The notes under the pieces: model-generated
Databases searched by the model: none
What the model was told of the DNA's origin: nothing
What the model saw: the letters and a program-made list of their open reading frames with translations, nothing else
Program-made: the position numbers and the translations under genes
Shown here: positions 1 to 7,225 of the stretch, one piece after another
Position numbering within the stretch: position 1 is the first letter of the stretch
Layout: each line of letters begins with the position of its first letter
NCBI GenBank assembly: GCA_023435925.1
Contig: JAEZLF010000289.1
Span: 1-13,206, forward strand
Direction of reading: 5' to 3'
Source: Bacillota bacterium
GTDB lineage: Bacteria; Bacillota; Clostridia; Acetivibrionales; DTU013
Length of the DNA stretch: 13,206 bases

Positions 1-139
1 TAAATGCGATGACCGCCAGCACGCCCATGATAGCGATAACAATCAACAGCTCAACCAACGAAAAGCCCTTGTTATTGTTCAGCTTCTTAACCTTCGTTGC
101 CATCTTTTTGCTTAATACCTTTTCCATAAACTTTTTCAT
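1..139 (-). CDS. Type IV prepilin (N-terminal part, cut by window edge)
   Basis: Only the first 46 residues are in the window; the gene continues beyond position 1. The product is a type IV pilin precursor: a Lys-rich leader of 25 residues ending in Gly25, followed by the class III signal motif FSLVELLIVIAIMGVLAVIA. Prepilin peptidase would cut after Gly25 and methylate Phe26; the Glu at mature position 5 (Glu30) is the conserved residue needed for subunit docking. The hydrophobic stretch that follows is the N-terminal helix that forms the pilus core. I chose the ATG at 139 because AAAGGTGG lies about 9 nt upstream; in-frame ATGs at 127 and 103 have poorer sites. It is the fifth gene of a pil operon, 150 bp after pilC, and could be the major pilin or a minor pseudopilin; the missing C-terminal domain would decide. 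Confidence 0.9.
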   Translation of the reverse strand, partial: MKKFMEKVLSKKMATKVKKLNNNKGFSLVELLIVIAIMGVLAVIAF

Positions 140-218
140 ACACTTTTTCCACCTTTCTGTTTTGCCTTTTCTATTTATAACAACGGACTGCCCCAAAAAA
201 AGCATGGAACGACCCGGC

Positions 219-227
219 ATTATATCA
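219..227 (-). promoter_or_regulatory. Possible extended -10 promoter for the prepilin gene
   Basis: In the 150-bp gap between pilC and the prepilin gene, the minus strand reads TGATATAAT, a perfect extended -10 element (TG, one base, TATAAT). The -35 region at 17 bp spacing is poor (CATCAT). If active, it would give the pilin an additional transcript with a leader of about 70 nt. This would fit the higher demand for pilin than for assembly proteins. It is a motif match only. Confidence 0.35.
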
Positions 228-289
228 TTGCATTTTTTCACATGATGCTGATTCAAATGTATTCATGGTGCGATTTTACTTCGAATTTT

Positions 290-1504
290 CTACACAGACA
301 TGGTTTGATAGATACTCATCATCGGATAGAGAATACTGATGATAATAAATGCTACAACAAGTGCCATTACAATAATAACTGCCGGTTCAATCAGGGCTGC
401 GAGCCGCTGCAGTGAGGTTTCTACCTCCTGGTCGTAAAAATCAGCCGACTTGTCCAGCGCAAAATCCAGGCTTCCGGATTCTTCACCTATTTTGATCATG
501 GAAAGCACCATCGGAGGAAAGTATTTCATAGCCATCAGCGGAGCGGTCAGACCCTTTCCTTTCTTTATTTCAGTTGTGACCTCTTCCAGCTTTTCGGCAA
601 TGATGGCATTGCCAAGAACCTTTTGTGTGATTTCCATTCCCTGTATCAGAAGCACACCGCTGGCCATCAGCGTGCCCAGAGTCCTGGAAAGCCTTGCCGT
701 CATAATATTTTTTGTGACATCCTTCATAATGGGCATCCGGATCGCAAGCCCGCCAAAAAAGCGTTTTCCTTCCTTTGTCCTGGAATAGGCCTTCATGATG
801 GTGATGGTTCCTATCAGGCCGCCAATCAAGAGCCACCAGTATTTCTGGCAAAAGGTACTCACATCCAGCAATATCCTGGTAAATATCGGTACTTCTGTTC
901 CGAAGCCCTGTAAAATGGAAGCAAAGGAGGGAACAACAAACACCATCATTACCGTGATAACCGCTATCGCTACTAAGGAAACTATGATGGGATAGGTTAG
1001 CGCACTTTTTATTTTGTGGTTCATCTTAAATTCCTTTTCAAAGTGCTCTGCCATTCTGGAAAAAACCTTATCCAGCTGGCCGCTGATTTCACCGGCTTCC
1101 ACCATATTTACCAGAATTTCAGGGAATATATTCCCCTGTCTTTTCATGGACCTTGAAAGCTGAATACCCCTTTGTATGTCGTTATAAAGATCGCTTAATG
1201 CATTCTTTAGCGTAGTATTGGTCGTTTGCTCCCTGATGACGTCCATCGCTGTTGATATGGGAACACCGGCCTCCAGAATGATGGCAAACTGTCTGCAGAA
1301 TATGGCTAGATCCTTTGTCACCACTCTCTTCTGTAAAAACTTTATCTGGCTGATATCCGTAACAGCGTTCTTTACCTTAATTTCTATCGGTGTTAAGCCT
1401 TGTGTTTCAAGTACCAGTGCCAATTCCTTCTCACTTGCAAATTTGCTTTCGCCGACTAGGATCTTTCCTTCTTTATTTTTAACACGATACGAATATAGTG
1501 GCAT
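290..1504 (-). CDS. pilC: Type IV pilus inner-membrane platform protein PilC
   Basis: PilC (GspF family) is the polytopic membrane protein on which the PilB and PilT motors act during pilus assembly and retraction. The 404-residue product has the family's two repeated T2SSF cytoplasmic domains (about 65-190 and 265-390), each with the characteristic acidic motif: AGEISGQLD at 137-145 and IGEESGSLD at 339-347. Membrane segments are visible at about 171-195, 222-240 and 370-395. Length matches the family. I chose the ATG at 1504 (MPLYSYRV) because AGGAGGT sits 6 nt upstream and the family normally begins there; an upstream in-frame ATG at 1549 adds 15 atypical residues with a weak site. The gene begins 50 bp after pilM, in line with cotranscription. 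Confidence 0.96.
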   Translation of the reverse strand: MPLYSYRVKNKEGKILVGESKFASEKELALVLETQGLTPIEIKVKNAVTDISQIKFLQKRVVTKDLAIFCRQFAIILEAGVPISTAMDVIREQTTNTTLKNALSDLYNDIQRGIQLSRSMKRQGNIFPEILVNMVEAGEISGQLDKVFSRMAEHFEKEFKMNHKIKSALTYPIIVSLVAIAVITVMMVFVVPSFASILQGFGTEVPIFTRILLDVSTFCQKYWWLLIGGLIGTITIMKAYSRTKEGKRFFGGLAIRMPIMKDVTKNIMTARLSRTLGTLMASGVLLIQGMEITQKVLGNAIIAEKLEEVTTEIKKGKGLTAPLMAMKYFPPMVLSMIKIGEESGSLDFALDKSADFYDQEVETSLQRLAALIEPAVIIVMALVVAFIIISILYPMMSIYQTMSV

Positions 1505-1554
1505 CCGCGGACCTCCTGGAATCAATAGTCCTTGTAAGGCATGGTTCATTCTCT

Positions 1555-2667
1555 TTACAACGCAGCACCTAATGCATTAATCAAGTAGCTGAGCTTTCCC
1601 GTATCAAGGGTGTTGGCAAATTCCACGCCATCAATCTGTACCTGATTGATCGGGTAGGTAGGTGCGTCGAGGTTCTCTTCAAAATACTCCTTGAGCCCTT
1701 TCATCTGTGACCCTCCGCCGATTAGATAAATTTTACTGATCTCGTCACCGGCACAGCGACTTTTATAGAAATCAAAGCACATGCGGATATTCCTTATTAC
1801 CTCATTCATAACGCTTTTGGCAGCATTGCTGCACTTCCATTCCAATTCATTATTCAGGTCATTTGTTTTCACGAGACCATACATTTTTTTATACCGCTCA
1901 GCCCAGTCCTCCAGGTTCTTTTCCAGATTGAGCGAATCAAAGATCGCCTGGTCAATGTTACTGCTTCCCATTAATGTCACTCTGTTAAATTCGGGGACTT
2001 TATTCTTCAGTACATTGACAATGGTCGTTTCGGAGCCCATATCCACCACTGCAATCGTGTCAGACACTTTTGCTCTGGGATGTCTCTGCTTCTTTGTTAA
2101 ATTGTCCGATTCGTTCTCACTGACATTTCTTTTAAAAAATTTAGATACGCTGTTAGCCGGAATGTCAACGGACAGTGCCTTCAGGTTCATTTCATTCAGA
2201 AGTTCCACATAGCTGTTAATAATTCTTTTGGCGACAGCCGTGACAAAAACCTTAACCTCTTCCCTGTCGCCGTTTTTTACAGTATCAAGCACCTTGAAAT
2301 CCACCTTGTGTTCATCCAGGTTGATAGGAAGACAAGCATTGATCTCATCCCATATTTTACTATTCAGTTCACTTTCAGCAACCTTTTCTACCATAATGAT
2401 TCTAGTAATGATGTTGGTTCCTGATACAACGATTTTGGCACCCCTGGCTGTCAGATTATTGTCTCTTATGACTGTCTGAATTTCCTTGCGTACCCTTTCC
2501 TTATCTCTTATGGCGCCGTTTTTAATGCAGCCCTTGGGTGTTGTGCCAATGCCATAATTTACGATGATCAGATCCTCGTTGTTTTTCTTTTGTCTGACTT
2601 GTGCAATCTTGATGTACCTGAATCCTATATCGATTGTCAGATAATCGGAAGATAACAGTAAACTCAT
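1555..2667 (-). CDS. pilM: Type IV pilus actin-like assembly protein PilM
   Basis: PilM is a cytoplasmic actin-fold ATP-binding protein that docks on the N-terminal tail of PilN and couples the motor ATPases to the alignment complex. The 370-residue product shows the actin-family nucleotide-binding landmarks: phosphate-1 loop LTIDIG near residues 10-15, phosphate-2 motif VVDMGSETT near 207-215, and adenosine motif YLIGGGSQMKGL near 314-325. I preferred the ATG at 2667 because GGGGTG lies 8 nt upstream; the longest frame starts with GTG at 2676 and adds only three residues. It is 51 bp after pilT and 50 bp before pilC. The usual partner genes pilN and pilO do not follow directly; they may lie beyond the left edge. 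Confidence 0.93.
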   Translation of the reverse strand: MSLLLSSDYLTIDIGFRYIKIAQVRQKKNNEDLIIVNYGIGTTPKGCIKNGAIRDKERVRKEIQTVIRDNNLTARGAKIVVSGTNIITRIIMVEKVAESELNSKIWDEINACLPINLDEHKVDFKVLDTVKNGDREEVKVFVTAVAKRIINSYVELLNEMNLKALSVDIPANSVSKFFKRNVSENESDNLTKKQRHPRAKVSDTIAVVDMGSETTIVNVLKNKVPEFNRVTLMGSSNIDQAIFDSLNLEKNLEDWAERYKKMYGLVKTNDLNNELEWKCSNAAKSVMNEVIRNIRMCFDFYKSRCAGDEISKIYLIGGGSQMKGLKEYFEENLDAPTYPINQVQIDGVEFANTLDTGKLSYLINALGAAL

Positions 2668-2718
2668 AGTATACACACCCCGTTACGTTTTTATTTGCTT
2701 CATGTACCCAACCCAACA

Positions 2719-3774
2719 CTAAACGGCAATAAGCTTTTTTAGATTTTCCTGATCAATTGCGTATTGAATCGCGCTATTATAGTCAATTACATTGTCCTTA
2801 TAAAGCAGGGATATGCAGTGATCCATACTGTGCATTCCATATTCCATTCCTGTCTGAATACTTGTATTAATCTGTGGTATTCTTGACTCCCGGATCAAAT
2901 TCGATATTGCCGTAGTCATTGTCATCACCTCAGTTGCAACTACACGCCCTTTACCGGTCTTTTTTTTGATAAGCTGCTGCGATATGACACCCTGAAGGAC
3001 TGTGGAAAGCTGGCTTCTCACCTGTGACTGCTGATGCGGCGGAAACACGTCAATAATTCTGTCAATGGTTTTTGCAGTCCCAACGGTATGCAGTGTTGAG
3101 AATACAAGATGTCCGGTTTCTGCTGCTGTGAGCGCTGTTGCAATCGTTTCCTGATCCCTCATTTCCCCTATCAGAATGACATCAGGATCTTCTCTTAATA
3201 CTGCTCTCATCGCCTCACCATAGGTATTTGTATCCTGGCCGATCTCCCTTTGGTTGATCACGCTTCTGTTGTGTTTGTGCAAAAATTCAATAGGGTCTTC
3301 TATCGTAACGATATGGCATCTTTTTGTCGCATTAATCAGGTTAATCATTGATGCCAGTGTTGTTGATTTACCGCTTCCGGTAGGTCCTGTCACCAGTACC
3401 AGGCCTCTTTGCAGGCTTGCAAGCTTTGGCACGATATCCGGTAAGCCCAGTGTTTCAATCGCCGGAATTTCCGTTGGAATCATTCTAGCCGCCACCGCCA
3501 GTGTTGCCCTCTGCCGGAAAACATTAATCCTGAACCGGCCTGTTCCACTGATGGAATAGGATAAATCAACCTGCCCCTTTGAATCCAGAACCTCCCAGAG
3601 ATCATCCCGCACACACTTTTTGCTCATTTCCTCGCAGTCAGCCGGGGTCAGGGATGCCTCATTCAGATAGGCCAGATCGCCATGAACCCTTACCACCGGC
3701 GGGATGCCGGCACACAAGTGAAGATCGGAGGCTCCATAAATGATCGTCTGTTCAAGTAGATAATCCAGTTCCAT
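2719..3774 (-). CDS. pilT: Type IV pilus retraction ATPase PilT
   Basis: PilT is the hexameric cytoplasmic ATPase that powers pilus disassembly and hence twitching motility. The 351-residue product has a PAS-like N-terminal domain (about 1-100) beginning with the family signature ASDLHL, then the RecA-like motor: Walker A GPTGSGKST (130-138), Asp box TIEDPIE (157-163), Walker B DVILIGE (198-204) and His box HLVFSTLHT (222-230). The C-terminal retraction motif, classically AIRNLIRE, is present as AISNLIRE (289-296). Start: GGGAGG lies 4 nt before the ATG at 3780 and 10 nt before the ATG at 3774; I use 3774 because the family often starts MELxxLL, but 3780 is equally possible. It follows pilB by about 45 bp. 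Confidence 0.96.
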   Translation of the reverse strand: MELDYLLEQTIIYGASDLHLCAGIPPVVRVHGDLAYLNEASLTPADCEEMSKKCVRDDLWEVLDSKGQVDLSYSISGTGRFRINVFRQRATLAVAARMIPTEIPAIETLGLPDIVPKLASLQRGLVLVTGPTGSGKSTTLASMINLINATKRCHIVTIEDPIEFLHKHNRSVINQREIGQDTNTYGEAMRAVLREDPDVILIGEMRDQETIATALTAAETGHLVFSTLHTVGTAKTIDRIIDVFPPHQQSQVRSQLSTVLQGVISQQLIKKKTGKGRVVATEVMTMTTAISNLIRESRIPQINTSIQTGMEYGMHSMDHCISLLYKDNVIDYNSAIQYAIDQENLKKLIAV

Positions 3775-3819
3775 TGGCATCAATCCTCCCAGTATTTTGT
3801 AACGCTTTCATGCAGCAAA

Positions 3820-6114
3820 CTATTCCTGGGCATATGTTACCCGGTACAGCTCATCCATTGTTGACACTCCCTGAAGCACCAGCTTGCTGCAGTTATCTCG
3901 CAGTGTCTTCATACCGTTTCTGATAGCGGCCTCCTTTATGACACTTTCCGGCGAATTCCTGGCAACAAGCTCTGCCATTTCATGATTGAAGGTCATGATT
4001 TCATATATTGCAATTCTGCCTTTATAACCGGTATGGTTGCATTCCGCACAGCCGACTGCTCTATTGATCTTGACGGTTTCTCCTTCGTCTTTTTTTAAAA
4101 TCAGCTTTTCATTGGAAGTAGCCTCGTATTCCTCCATACATTTTGGACAGAGTCTGCGTACCAATCTCTGAGCAATAACACCAACTAAGCTGGATGAAAT
4201 CAGGTACGGCTCAATCCCCATGTCAATCATTCTGGTGATCGTACTGGCAGCATCATTGGTGTGAAGCGTACTGAGAACCAAATGGCCGGTAATGGCCGCA
4301 CGCATTGCTATATCGGCTGTTTCGCCGTCTCGGATCTCACCTACCATAATAATGTCCGGATCCTGTCTGAGAAAAGATCTTAACGCAACTGCGAAATTCA
4401 ACCCGGCCTTGCTGTTTACCTGAACCTGGTTGATTCCACGGATCGTATTTTCGACCGGGTCTTCAACCGTCAATATATTAATATTCGGCTTGCACAGCTC
4501 TTTGAGAGCCGTGTATAGAGTTGTGGATTTACCGCTTCCGGTAGGCCCTGTGACAAGAACGATACCATTGGGATGAGCAAGGATGCTGTCAAATTTCTGC
4601 AAATCATCCTCGAAAAAGCCCAGCTCCTGTTTGCCCATATTGAAGCCTTCTTTGTCTGCAAGCCTGATAACCACCTTCTCACCGAACATCGTGGGAAGAA
4701 TGGATACACGCATATCAAACTCACGGTTATCGATTTTAATGGAAATTCTGCCGTCCTGTGGCAGCCTCTTTTCTGCGATATTCAATCCGCTGATAATTTT
4801 GATACGTGCAATCAGCGCCGGATGGATCTTGCGGTCATGCTGCATCACTTCAATTAACTGACCGTCTACTCTGTTTCTTATCAAAACACAGTCCTCATAG
4901 GGTTCTATATGAATATCACTCGCCTTATTAAGTATGGCTTTGCTGAATATTAAGTTTACCATCTTGACGATAGGCGCATTTTGCACTGAGCTGATATCTA
5001 CGCTTTCCTCAGATGTATCGTCATGGATTTCTATGTCGATCTCTTCATTAACTTTTTTAATCTCCGCTTCAAAGTCAAGAACACTTTTTTTATTTTCCGC
5101 GCCTTTGCGGTGGAAGTCCGATGCCTTCTTATCCTGCACTCCTTTTGCCTTTCTGCTTTCAAGGAATGCCTCAACCTCTCTGGTATCTGCCAAAACGGGC
5201 TTGATTTCGAAGCCGGTCGCCAGCCTCATATCGTCAATTGAAAAAATATTTGTCGGATCACTCATGGCAACCTTCAGGTTGATCCCATCCACCTCCAGCG
5301 GAATAACCAGGTGCCTGTGAGCAAGTCTCTCATTCACTGTCGCAAGAACCTTCTCGGAAATTTCTGCATCCTTCAATTCAATACATGGTATTCCGAGCCT
5401 CTTCTCCAGCTTTTCAAATAGCGCACTTTTCTCGATAATCTTTTTGCTGTCAAGTATTTCTGCCATGCTGACATGATCCGCTTCATACGCTTTCAAGACT
5501 TCATCAAGCTGATCCGTTGTAATAAGCACTTCCTCTGCCAGAATCTTCAGAATATTATTGTACATGCAATGATTGATTCCATTATCCGGTATCTGCGCTT
5601 TCTCTGCTTTTTTCACCAACGATGGATTTTGTTCACGGACCACAGTATGGAGTACATTTTCTTCCGGTTCCGTCTTTTTTTCCTGAAATGCCTGCTCAAT
5701 CAATGCTTTTATTTCAGACGGTTCTGCATATGCCGGTTTTATTTCCATTCCGGTTGCTATTCTCAGGTCATCCAAAGCAAATATATCCTGGGGATCCTCC
5801 ATAACAACAATAAGTTTATTATCTATGATATCCACCGGCAGCAGAGTATACTTTAATGCAAGGCTTTTTGGTATCTTGTTTTCAGGATGAGAATCCTGCA
5901 TCTCGAATTTCTTTAGATCAATAAATTCCAAGCCCATCAATCTGGCTTTTGCTGCACAAATATCCCTGCCGGAAACATAATTCTGTTCTTTGAGAATAAC
6001 ATCGATTGCTTGTCCGGTTTTTCTCTGGATGCTCCAGGCTTCCTTAAGTTTGTCGATTTTTAGGACTCCTTCTTCGAGAAGGACCTCATCAATTTTTTCG
6101 TCAAGCTTAATCAT
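3820..6114 (-). CDS. pilB: Type IV pilus extension ATPase PilB
   Basis: PilB (GspE family) is the hexameric ATPase that drives pilin polymerisation at the PilC platform. The 764-residue product has two N-terminal MshEN-type domains (about 1-140 and 185-320), an acidic linker (about 325-375) and the motor: Walker A GPTGSGKST (523-531), Asp box TVEDPVE (549-555), Walker B DIIMVGE (587-593) and His box HLVLSTLHT (611-619). A zinc-type tetracysteine pair, CPKC (656-659) and CAEC (689-692), marks it as extension type, not PilT. In other bacteria MshEN domains bind c-di-GMP through RLG-type motifs; here those positions read KID and AID in the first domain, and asparagine plus a lost glycine in the second, so binding is doubtful. 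The ATG at 6114 has AGAGG 5 nt upstream. It is the first gene of the operon, with its own promoter. Confidence 0.97.
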   Translation of the reverse strand: MIKLDEKIDEVLLEEGVLKIDKLKEAWSIQRKTGQAIDVILKEQNYVSGRDICAAKARLMGLEFIDLKKFEMQDSHPENKIPKSLALKYTLLPVDIIDNKLIVVMEDPQDIFALDDLRIATGMEIKPAYAEPSEIKALIEQAFQEKKTEPEENVLHTVVREQNPSLVKKAEKAQIPDNGINHCMYNNILKILAEEVLITTDQLDEVLKAYEADHVSMAEILDSKKIIEKSALFEKLEKRLGIPCIELKDAEISEKVLATVNERLAHRHLVIPLEVDGINLKVAMSDPTNIFSIDDMRLATGFEIKPVLADTREVEAFLESRKAKGVQDKKASDFHRKGAENKKSVLDFEAEIKKVNEEIDIEIHDDTSEESVDISSVQNAPIVKMVNLIFSKAILNKASDIHIEPYEDCVLIRNRVDGQLIEVMQHDRKIHPALIARIKIISGLNIAEKRLPQDGRISIKIDNREFDMRVSILPTMFGEKVVIRLADKEGFNMGKQELGFFEDDLQKFDSILAHPNGIVLVTGPTGSGKSTTLYTALKELCKPNINILTVEDPVENTIRGINQVQVNSKAGLNFAVALRSFLRQDPDIIMVGEIRDGETADIAMRAAITGHLVLSTLHTNDAASTITRMIDMGIEPYLISSSLVGVIAQRLVRRLCPKCMEEYEATSNEKLILKKDEGETVKINRAVGCAECNHTGYKGRIAIYEIMTFNHEMAELVARNSPESVIKEAAIRNGMKTLRDNCSKLVLQGVSTMDELYRVTYAQE

Positions 6115-6155
6115 ATGAACCTCTTCTGATATTTCCTACTGCACTGAGTGTTTTT

Positions 6156-6184
6156 ATTATAATTGCAGTTACAGATAATGTTAA
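6156..6184 (-). promoter_or_regulatory. Promoter of the pil operon
   Basis: On the minus strand TTAACA (6184-6179, 5 of 6 matches to the -35 consensus) is separated by exactly 17 bp from a perfect TATAAT (6161-6156). Transcription would start near 6149, leaving a leader of about 35 nt before the pilB ATG at 6114. That is too short for a riboswitch, so any nucleotide control of this operon must be elsewhere. Confidence 0.8.
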
Positions 6185-6623
6185 TAATTAGAACGGCTTA
6201 TTTTTACGAATTACGAGTCCCATGCAGGTGTAGGTAATCTGCATCAGAATTTACGTTTATGTACCTAGCATTTTTCATAAGCAATCTCGGGAAGAACGCC
6301 ATTTTATGACCTTTGGAGGAATTGTTCCAGACGGGAAACTGTTCATATTCAGATCCGGTTTCGGCATTATGTAAACCAACTATTTTTGAGAAATCGGAGG
6401 TATTTGCTGAGTATTCTGTGAAAATGATGGAGTGAAATGTCAGAGACTACCCAACAAGCACCAGTCTCGAAGGGTAGTCTCCGTTCAAAGTAAGAAACAC
6501 AACGGCATTCACATAGAACAAGTCTTTGATCAACCGCTACGCCTCTTACACTATTAATATATCCATACATAAGAATTTCATACGTTTTATTTTAAAAAGC
6601 TCTGCTGGTTGATTGATAAAGCT
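6185..6623. other. Intergenic stretch with no convincing gene
   Basis: About 440 bp between the pil promoter and the end of the small membrane protein gene. The minus strand has one frame open for about 30 codons (from TTG near 6533), then a TAG at about 6455, then about 80 codons with no early start until the stop near 6203. A second frame gives a 67-codon ORF (6570-6367). None has a good ribosome binding site or a family I recognise. The stretch also holds a 6-bp inverted repeat (6222-6227 with 6239-6244) and the longer inverted repeat listed separately. It could be a decayed gene, a small mobile repeat or a noncoding RNA locus. Confidence 0.5.
6443..6481. repeat. Perfect 10-bp inverted repeat with alternative pairing
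   Basis: GAGACTACCC (6443-6452) is the exact reverse complement of GGGTAGTCTC (6472-6481), with a 19-nt loop. Inside the loop AGTCTC (6463-6468) can pair instead with GAGACT of the left arm, so two mutually exclusive hairpins are possible. Neither strand has a T-run after it, so it is not a normal intrinsic terminator. Confidence 0.7.
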
Positions 6624-7127
6624 CTACTTTCCGGAAGAGCGTTCTATTTCAAGGATGTCCAAAAGGATATCCGTTTTTTCTTCAAAGGTAAATAAATAGG
6701 GCCTTTCTTTGTAATCCAAAACTAAGATAAACGGTTCGGCATCATGAGGAAAAACAATAAACATTTTTTCAACAGGATTCAGTCCATACTCGGAGAACCA
6801 TTGATTCTTTACTTCAATGCCGGGCTGAAAAGGAACTTTAATAATAAAGCCTTTTTCCGGCAGTGGATTTGCCTTTACATACAGTCCGGTAATTCCTTTT
6901 AATATTTTTTTCGCTTCCGACCGTGATCTCCCATTTGGAGGCACAGTCTTTATGACTCTTCCCCGGCCAATATCAAAGATCTCAATACTATTTTGTGGGC
7001 TGTTCAAGGTCCAAAAAACGGATGAAGTATCCTTTTCATACCGGTAAAGACCGAAACCGGTCAAAATCACCAATACAATGGCTATTACCGTCACAGAGAG
7101 TTTTCTTCTCAGTATTATGACAACCAT
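6624..7127 (-). CDS. Membrane-anchored hypothetical protein
   Basis: I do not recognise a family with confidence. From the ATG at 7127 the product is 167 residues: a short N-terminus with an RRK patch, one transmembrane segment at about 10-28 and an outside domain of about 140 residues. This fits an uncleaved signal anchor with the C-terminal domain outside the cell. The outside part has regular hydrophobic alternation (for example GFIIKVPF and PFILVLDY) suggesting beta strands. The frame stays open to 7286 but that extension overlaps trkH and a terminator hairpin, so I reject it. The chosen ATG follows immediately after the terminator's U-tract, with GGGTG of the terminator stem 8 nt upstream as the only ribosome binding site. 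Expression would need readthrough or an unseen promoter. It lies between trkH and the pil operon, on the same strand as both. Confidence 0.75.
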   Translation of the reverse strand: MVVIILRRKLSVTVIAIVLVILTGFGLYRYEKDTSSVFWTLNSPQNSIEIFDIGRGRVIKTVPPNGRSRSEAKKILKGITGLYVKANPLPEKGFIIKVPFQPGIEVKNQWFSEYGLNPVEKMFIVFPHDAEPFILVLDYKERPYLFTFEEKTDILLDILEIERSSGK

Positions 7128-7186
7128 AAAAAAAGCACCCGATACCTCTATATTATTGCATTGTATAATATATGGTACAGGATGCT
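7128..7186 (-). terminator. Intrinsic terminator after trkAH
   Basis: On the minus strand AGCATCCTGTACC (7186-7174) pairs with GGTATCGGGTGCT (7146-7134), giving 12 of 13 pairs including two G-U. The loop can extend the stem through ATATTAT with ATAATAT. Seven T's follow (7134-7128). It begins 27 bp beyond the trkH stop codon, so it should end the trkAH transcript. Its U-tract abuts the start codon of the next gene. Confidence 0.85.
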
Positions 7187-7200
7187 GTGATATGACCGTC

Positions 7201-7225
7201 ATATATTGACCTTTATATATTGACC
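7201..7225. repeat. Short tandem repeat at the end of trkH
   Basis: ATATATTGACC occurs at 7201-7211 and again at 7215-7225, period 14, straddling the trkH stop codon. The same 11-mer in reverse orientation forms the -35 region of the trkA promoter (10167-10177). It may be chance in AT-rich DNA. Confidence 0.4.

Noticed and set aside
4573..4861. Open frames on the plus strand inside pilB and similar ones inside the other large genes
   Set aside because: They are antisense shadows of clearly coding genes with intact family motifs, and have no supporting starts.
6367..6570. A 67-codon ORF on the minus strand in the pil upstream region
   Set aside because: No ribosome binding site, no recognised family, and a composition unlike the neighbouring proteins; it overlaps an inverted repeat. 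I treat it as chance or a remnant.
6115..6623. A c-di-GMP-II riboswitch ahead of pilB, as seen for pilus genes in some clostridia
   Set aside because: The predicted transcript leader is only about 35 nt and I found none of the c-di-GMP-II core sequences in the upstream region.
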